A DNA stretch of 64,000 nucleotides from the NCBI GenBank assembly GCA_007258455.2, contig VDFB02114857.1, positions 1-64,000 of the forward strand, read 5' to 3'. Position 1 is the first letter of the stretch. The number at the start of each line of letters is the position of its first letter. Below are positions 60,301 to 64,000 of this stretch, in pieces. Made by a program: the position numbers and the translations under genes. The notes below the pieces were generated by a model, which saw nothing but the letters and a program-made list of their open reading frames with translations, was not told the origin of the DNA and searched no databases. Source of the DNA: Sequoia sempervirens (taxonomy: Eukaryota; Streptophyta; Pinopsida; Cupressales; Cupressaceae).

Positions 60301-60686
60301 AAGTTGAAGAACAGACAAAAGAGATTCGGAGTAAAGTTTACCAGATGGCTGCAGATATACTTGACCGAGATGTTGTTCGAAAGAAACATTTGCGGCCAAA
60401 GAATTTAAAAGAACAAGTGCAGAAAATTTTCTCCACCATCTCCGGGCCAATCATGAAAGAAAACTTCACCAGGGTATTCAACTTCATGACCGTCAGAAAC
60501 ACTTTCTTGCTACAGGAACCAGAATGGGCGACCACTTTTGTAGGATGTGCTGAGAGCTTGGACTTGCTGGAATGCAACGTCAACGCGCTGCCGGACATTG
60601 CCATGGAGGAGGTCAGCTCGATCGTGTCCAGATTCACCGAATGCAATGCCGCACAAGTGGATAAGGATGCAACTCCAGATGCCTAA
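57400..60686 (+). pseudogene. GL-5 U3-encoded protein, about 1,095 codons, lightly damaged
   Basis: ATG 57400. One frame runs to about 60000, then a 1-base shift leads into 60081-60686. Stops are TAG at 57424, 57430, 58048, 58816 and 60069, and TGA at 59962. Domain 1 (57460-58450): HYNARERQI, TPDGRV, FGIPVYNRTSY, WFIQYPKFTYIRIQGFSG. Domain 2 (58580-58815): FDPLHHIRT, DFWANAADEYDV. Then an acidic linker (59000-59560), basic TRKKAKK (59611), a coiled coil (59800-59905) and a helical C-terminus (60081-60686). The ATG follows TTTTTTTCTTGCAG, a possible splice acceptor. The function is unknown. The layout of domain 1 recalls the plant mobile domain only loosely. Confidence 0.7.
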
Positions 60687-60802
60687 AGTTCTCTCCAGTT
60701 AACTGGTTGATGTTTTGGAAACCCTAATTAGGGTTTAGTCATGTTAAATCTAGGCCATTGATCTCATTTCAATCTTGGCCATTCATTGTAATTCAGAAGT
60801 GC

Positions 60803-60810
60803 TATATAAA
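60803..60810 (+). promoter_or_regulatory. TATA box of GL-5
   Basis: TATATAAA followed by a C-rich run and a CT-rich leader. It lies 117 bp after the ORF stop and about 0.86 kb before the element end. AATAAA is at 60972-60977. Confidence 0.55.
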
Positions 60811-61670
60811 CCCCCCCTCACTCTCTTTCATTTCATTAGATAAGAATAATTAGAAGAATTAGAATTCATTAGAAGGCATTAGAGATTAGAAGTTAGATCA
60901 GATTCAAGAGAATTAGATTGTAGAGAATAAGAGAGAGTTTTATGAGGTTGTTGTGAAAACACTATTTTGATAATAAAGTTCATCATGCATGAGGTGCCTT
61001 TGAATCCTTGATTGTCAAATGGTTGCATGGTCGCATATTCTTTTTCTCATTTAGTAAATTTGAATTAGAATGTATGTTAAAAGAATGACAGATTGATAAC
61101 GGAGACTAGTGAAACCCAGCTCATACTTTCTTTGAGTGGATGCTTTTCACTCAATGTGTAAAGTTAGACTGAGCTTTATCGTGGATGCTTAACTTCTGTT
61201 TGGATAATTATTGTTCGATTTGATGGTAGTTATTCATTACGTGAAAATCATAAGCACATTCCCAGAAGATTGCACTTGCTCTGTGTAGTTGTCGTCTAAC
61301 GTGGCGAAGCAGAGTATTGTCTATTTGGTTTCATTTAATCTTTGTCGTCTCTTGATTTCTTAGGAATAGCGTAGGATCTCTAAAACCCTTAATCTTTTTC
61401 ACTTTTTTTATAAAATCAGAAAATCCAAAATGATACTGTATCTATGTCTCTGCTTTCTCAAGTAACTTGCAAAAGTAAATCCCAATTGTGCCCCCAACAA
61501 ATCACATCAAAACCACAGAGCTTATCCGCACTCATCTTAAACATTGGAATTACCATATGATCTTACTTGCAATCTTAGCATATAAGGTAGTTTTTCAAGA
61601 GGGGATAGAGCGTCTTTGACACTTTATTCTAGAATGTTTGTTGTGTCATAAAACACGCATCAACACTACC

Positions 61671-62723
61671 CATCCTCCCTTCATGATACATGGCCCCTCA
61701 CCATTCCATACATCAACTAAGAAAGTCATTTATCTTTATCTGATTAAAACCAAATGGATCCCAATCGATCACTTCTAAGACAATTACTTGCTTTCTAATT
61801 ATCTGAACCTTGTTTTGAAAGGCATTGGTTTTATGGAGAATATGTTGTAACTTTTCTAATGCAATTGGGGCCTTATAACCCACAAACCACATCGATGTTT
61901 CTGCATTAAGTCCTAGAGTTAATATGCCTTGTCCTTATTTTCGAGGCAATTCTGCATTCAATAACACAATGGTCATCATCTACTTTCGTTTGAAAATGCC
62001 TAATTTTTACACTGATGTTAGAGTAGATTGGGTTCTAATAATGGGTGAAGAGGATGAGGTCTATGCTAATTATGAGAAATTCATGGGCATGGTTAGGGGT
62101 CCTAGACCTTGCTGTTTTGTGAAAATCCAACTTGGCAGTGGTTTAATGTGGTAGAATTGTGAAAGCTAGAACATAAATACAATTTGAGCATAAAGAAAAT
62201 AATAATAAAAGGAAGAAAACTATAAAAGGGAAAGAACAATAGAGATTCATTAATCCGATATGATTTCAAAGCTAAGACATTGGTTCATTGAAAAAATCCC
62301 TTTCATCTAGGTCTAGGTTGTACTTGGTCCAAGTTTGCAACCAGGTCTGTTATTGGTGTAGATAGGTAAAAATGGTGTCAGGTTCAGCCAGGTATGCCCT
62401 GCAGTGTGCTTGGGCAAACCCAAGAGTGTTTTGTAGCATCTAGGGCAAACCTGAAGAATCCTTGCATATTATTTATTTATTTATTGTAATTTAGGCTTCA
62501 TCGGTTGATTGGTCAACCTAGAAACCTAACCCTGAACCCTAAATTTGGCCCCAAAATAATTTGAAACACAAAATCAAACAAATTTACCTGATTTTTATAG
62601 AGAAACAAGAACCAAATATATTTATCGAACTCTTGTTCTTACTTTTGATTGCACATATAGAACTGAAGATTGATCATTGAAGGTTCCGAAGAGGTTGGAT
62701 TGCTATTCTTATGTGTGTGCTAG
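61671..62723. other. No recognised feature
   Basis: AT-rich sequence flanking GL-5. The longest open frame (61924-62154, plus) matches nothing I know and has no supporting context. Confidence 0.4.
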
Positions 62724-64000
62724 TGTAATGTCCCCTCCTAGCCTCTGAGTAGTGGACATCACCTTTAGCCTATTCCAGAGTCCCTGTAGGCTAAGAAGTT
62801 CTGATAAGGGGACTCAGTTCCAGCTTTGGGTGTTGGGTTTTCAGTATTTCCGGCGCATATCAATATTTCCGGTGCATATCAGTATTTCCAACACATCAAT
62901 ATTTCCAATGCATATCGGTATTTTCGACGCATATTAGTTTTTCTCCAGTTTGAGCTTTTGGGATGTCACTTGGCATTTTTTGTACTTACTAAAAATAGTA
63001 AGTCTATTTTGGGAATACTGGACTTGGGCTAGGCTTGACACAACAGCATATTCAGTTGGTAAAGTTACTTTGGTGAAATCATTTAAATATTTGATTAAAG
63101 CTTCGAAATGTGAGCTTTTATTAAAGTAACTTTATATTTTTTACTTAAGGGGTCATAAGGGGACATTAAAAAGGGGACCTTGGACGCTTAGAGACACAAC
63201 TTAAGTTGTTTTTAAAAAAAATTATATCATTTTAAAAGGTCTAATATCTTGGGCGCCCAAGTTGATGAAGGAAGAATTAAAAATAAATTAAAATAAAAAG
63301 CATAATGAAAGAGGCGTTGGTTTTTAGGGTTGCTCGGTCGCCCTAACTGTGGAGGCATCTTTTTAAAAGTGATTTTGAAGCTTTCATAGGATATGCTTGA
63401 GATTGATGACAAAGGGAGATGCTGCTGGTTTGTTACTAGAGGTTTGAAGAACGGTATTGAGGACAAAAACCCTCAGATTCTAAAACTAGTTTCAGCAATG
63501 AGAGACCTGCTCAAGCTGGTATAAGGTGGTTTCAGTCAGGAATCACAATTGGGCGAAAAAGATGAAGATTTTCCATTTTTTTGAGTGCTTTCCAGTTTGT
63601 TTTTGGTGTGAGATTGCTGGTTTGGAGTGTGGTGTGGATTTCTTAGTTTTGGGTGTGATTATTTTTCAATTTCTAGGCACTTTGCTTCTATACGTGAAAA
63701 CCATATATTTGCTCGTAACTCAGAAATGGAGTGAGGTTTTGAAATGGTTATTGTTAAGAATGAAGCTCCTTCTAGTGGCGATTCAAACAAGCATAAGAAT
63801 GCATTTTTTGATGGTGATTTGAATTTTCTAGCCCAAATCGAACTTTCTTGAGGAGACACCCCTGCTGGTTAAAAAAACTCAGTTTGTTATCTGCAAAAAG
63901 TTTGGTACCTGTTGATGGTTGTTGAGGGCTGTTTGTGCAATGTTTGGAGTACTTGAAAGCAAGGAGAAAAGAGCTAAATCAGAATCTCAGTTCGATGCCC
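62724..64000 (+). mobile_element. Start of a chromovirus-type LTR, runs off the window
   Basis: Starts TGTAATGTCCCCTCCTAG, with GCTAG outside. It contains a ~20-bp tandem array (62842-62940), a perfect 8-bp-arm hairpin at 62984-63003, and a 14-bp palindrome CTTGGGCGCCCAAG at 63248-63261. The right end is not in the window. Confidence 0.65.
62842..62940 (+). repeat. Tandem repeat, about 5 x 20 bp
   Basis: Units of the form TTTCCGGYGCATATCARTA, with decayed versions, lie in the U3 part of the last LTR. Confidence 0.8.

Larger units (their letters stand above)
54748..61665 (+). mobile_element. GL-5: giant LTR-like element, complete, with near-full ORF
   Basis: Starts TGTTGTGACC and ends ACGCATCAACA, with perfect CTACC copies at 54743-54747 and 61666-61670. 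It is 6918 bp and holds no nested insertion. Order: start, AGTCCGCC array (55510-56375), ORF (57400-60686), TATA (60803), AATAAA (60972), about 0.7 kb tail, end. The start and end sequences are not found inside, so there is no LTR pair. Ends and array differ from GL-1 to GL-4, so this is a separate subfamily. Confidence 0.8.

Noticed and set aside
54748..61665. GL elements as CACTA, Mutator or Helitron transposons
   Set aside because: CACTA ends and 3-bp duplications, 9-bp duplications, and TC...CTRR ends are all absent. TG/CA with 5 bp fits retroviral-type integration.
61924..62154. A 76-codon ORF as a gene
   Set aside because: No recognisable family, no splice or promoter support, and a length expected by chance in this composition.
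1..64000. CRISPR arrays, rRNA and tRNA genes
   Set aside because: Tandem arrays here lack the repeat-spacer pattern of CRISPR, and no rRNA or tRNA sequence was recognised. The tRNA-like matches are primer binding sites only.

Overview
The window looks like nuclear DNA of a seed plant with a very large, slowly purged genome, most probably a gymnosperm. It is AT-rich and built almost entirely of nested, decayed LTR retrotransposons (Ty1/copia, a tRNA-Asp-primed Ty3/gypsy, and a chromodomain Ty3/gypsy family). The only cellular coding sequence recognised is two short exons, 19468-19573 and 48190-48261. They are phase-compatible and lie on either side of about 28.6 kb of transposon-filled intron. 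No rRNA, tRNA or CRISPR was seen.

The most unusual content is a family I call GL (working name), with five copies: GL-1 (1-2253, cut by the window edge), GL-2 (8061-17509, minus), GL-3 (27042-38173, plus), GL-4 (30338-35140, minus) and GL-5 (54748-61665, plus). The four copies with both ends visible start TGTTG, end CAACA and have 5-bp target duplications. I find no repeated LTR, no PBS and no polypurine tract in them. All have the same order: a long 5' part (with a GC-rich tandem array in every copy where it is visible), one sense-strand ORF, a TATA box, a 0.7-0.9 kb tail, and CA. This is the layout of a single giant LTR (U3-R-U5) with a protein gene inside U3. The protein has a conserved N-terminal domain, an acidic linker with a basic patch, a coiled coil and a helical C-terminus.

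Left nest (1-18000): GL-1 interrupts a minus-strand copia element (2254-4150). A decayed acidic ORF (4151-18000) holds a solo chromovirus-type LTR (4333-5565) and a solo copia LTR (7481-17568). GL-2 sits inside that copia LTR, and a truncated copia with an intact gag (about 10985-14111) sits inside GL-2. Middle nest (21961-47573): a gypsy element (21961-45640) carries GL-3 at its RNase H/integrase boundary. GL-3 carries GL-4 and a solo LTR (35694-37832), and a further solo LTR (43034-44438) splits the gypsy's extra 3' ORF. A chromodomain relic and its 3' LTR (47573-45646) lie to the right. Right part (48190-64000): the second exon, a copia-like gag relic, a possible DNA transposon (51749-54185), GL-5, and the start of another chromovirus-type LTR (62724 to the edge).

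Target-site duplications resolve the order of insertion. Nearly all stop codons in the old ORFs are TAG at places where CAG fits, or TGA where CGA fits. This is what deamination of methylated CHG and CG cytosines would leave.
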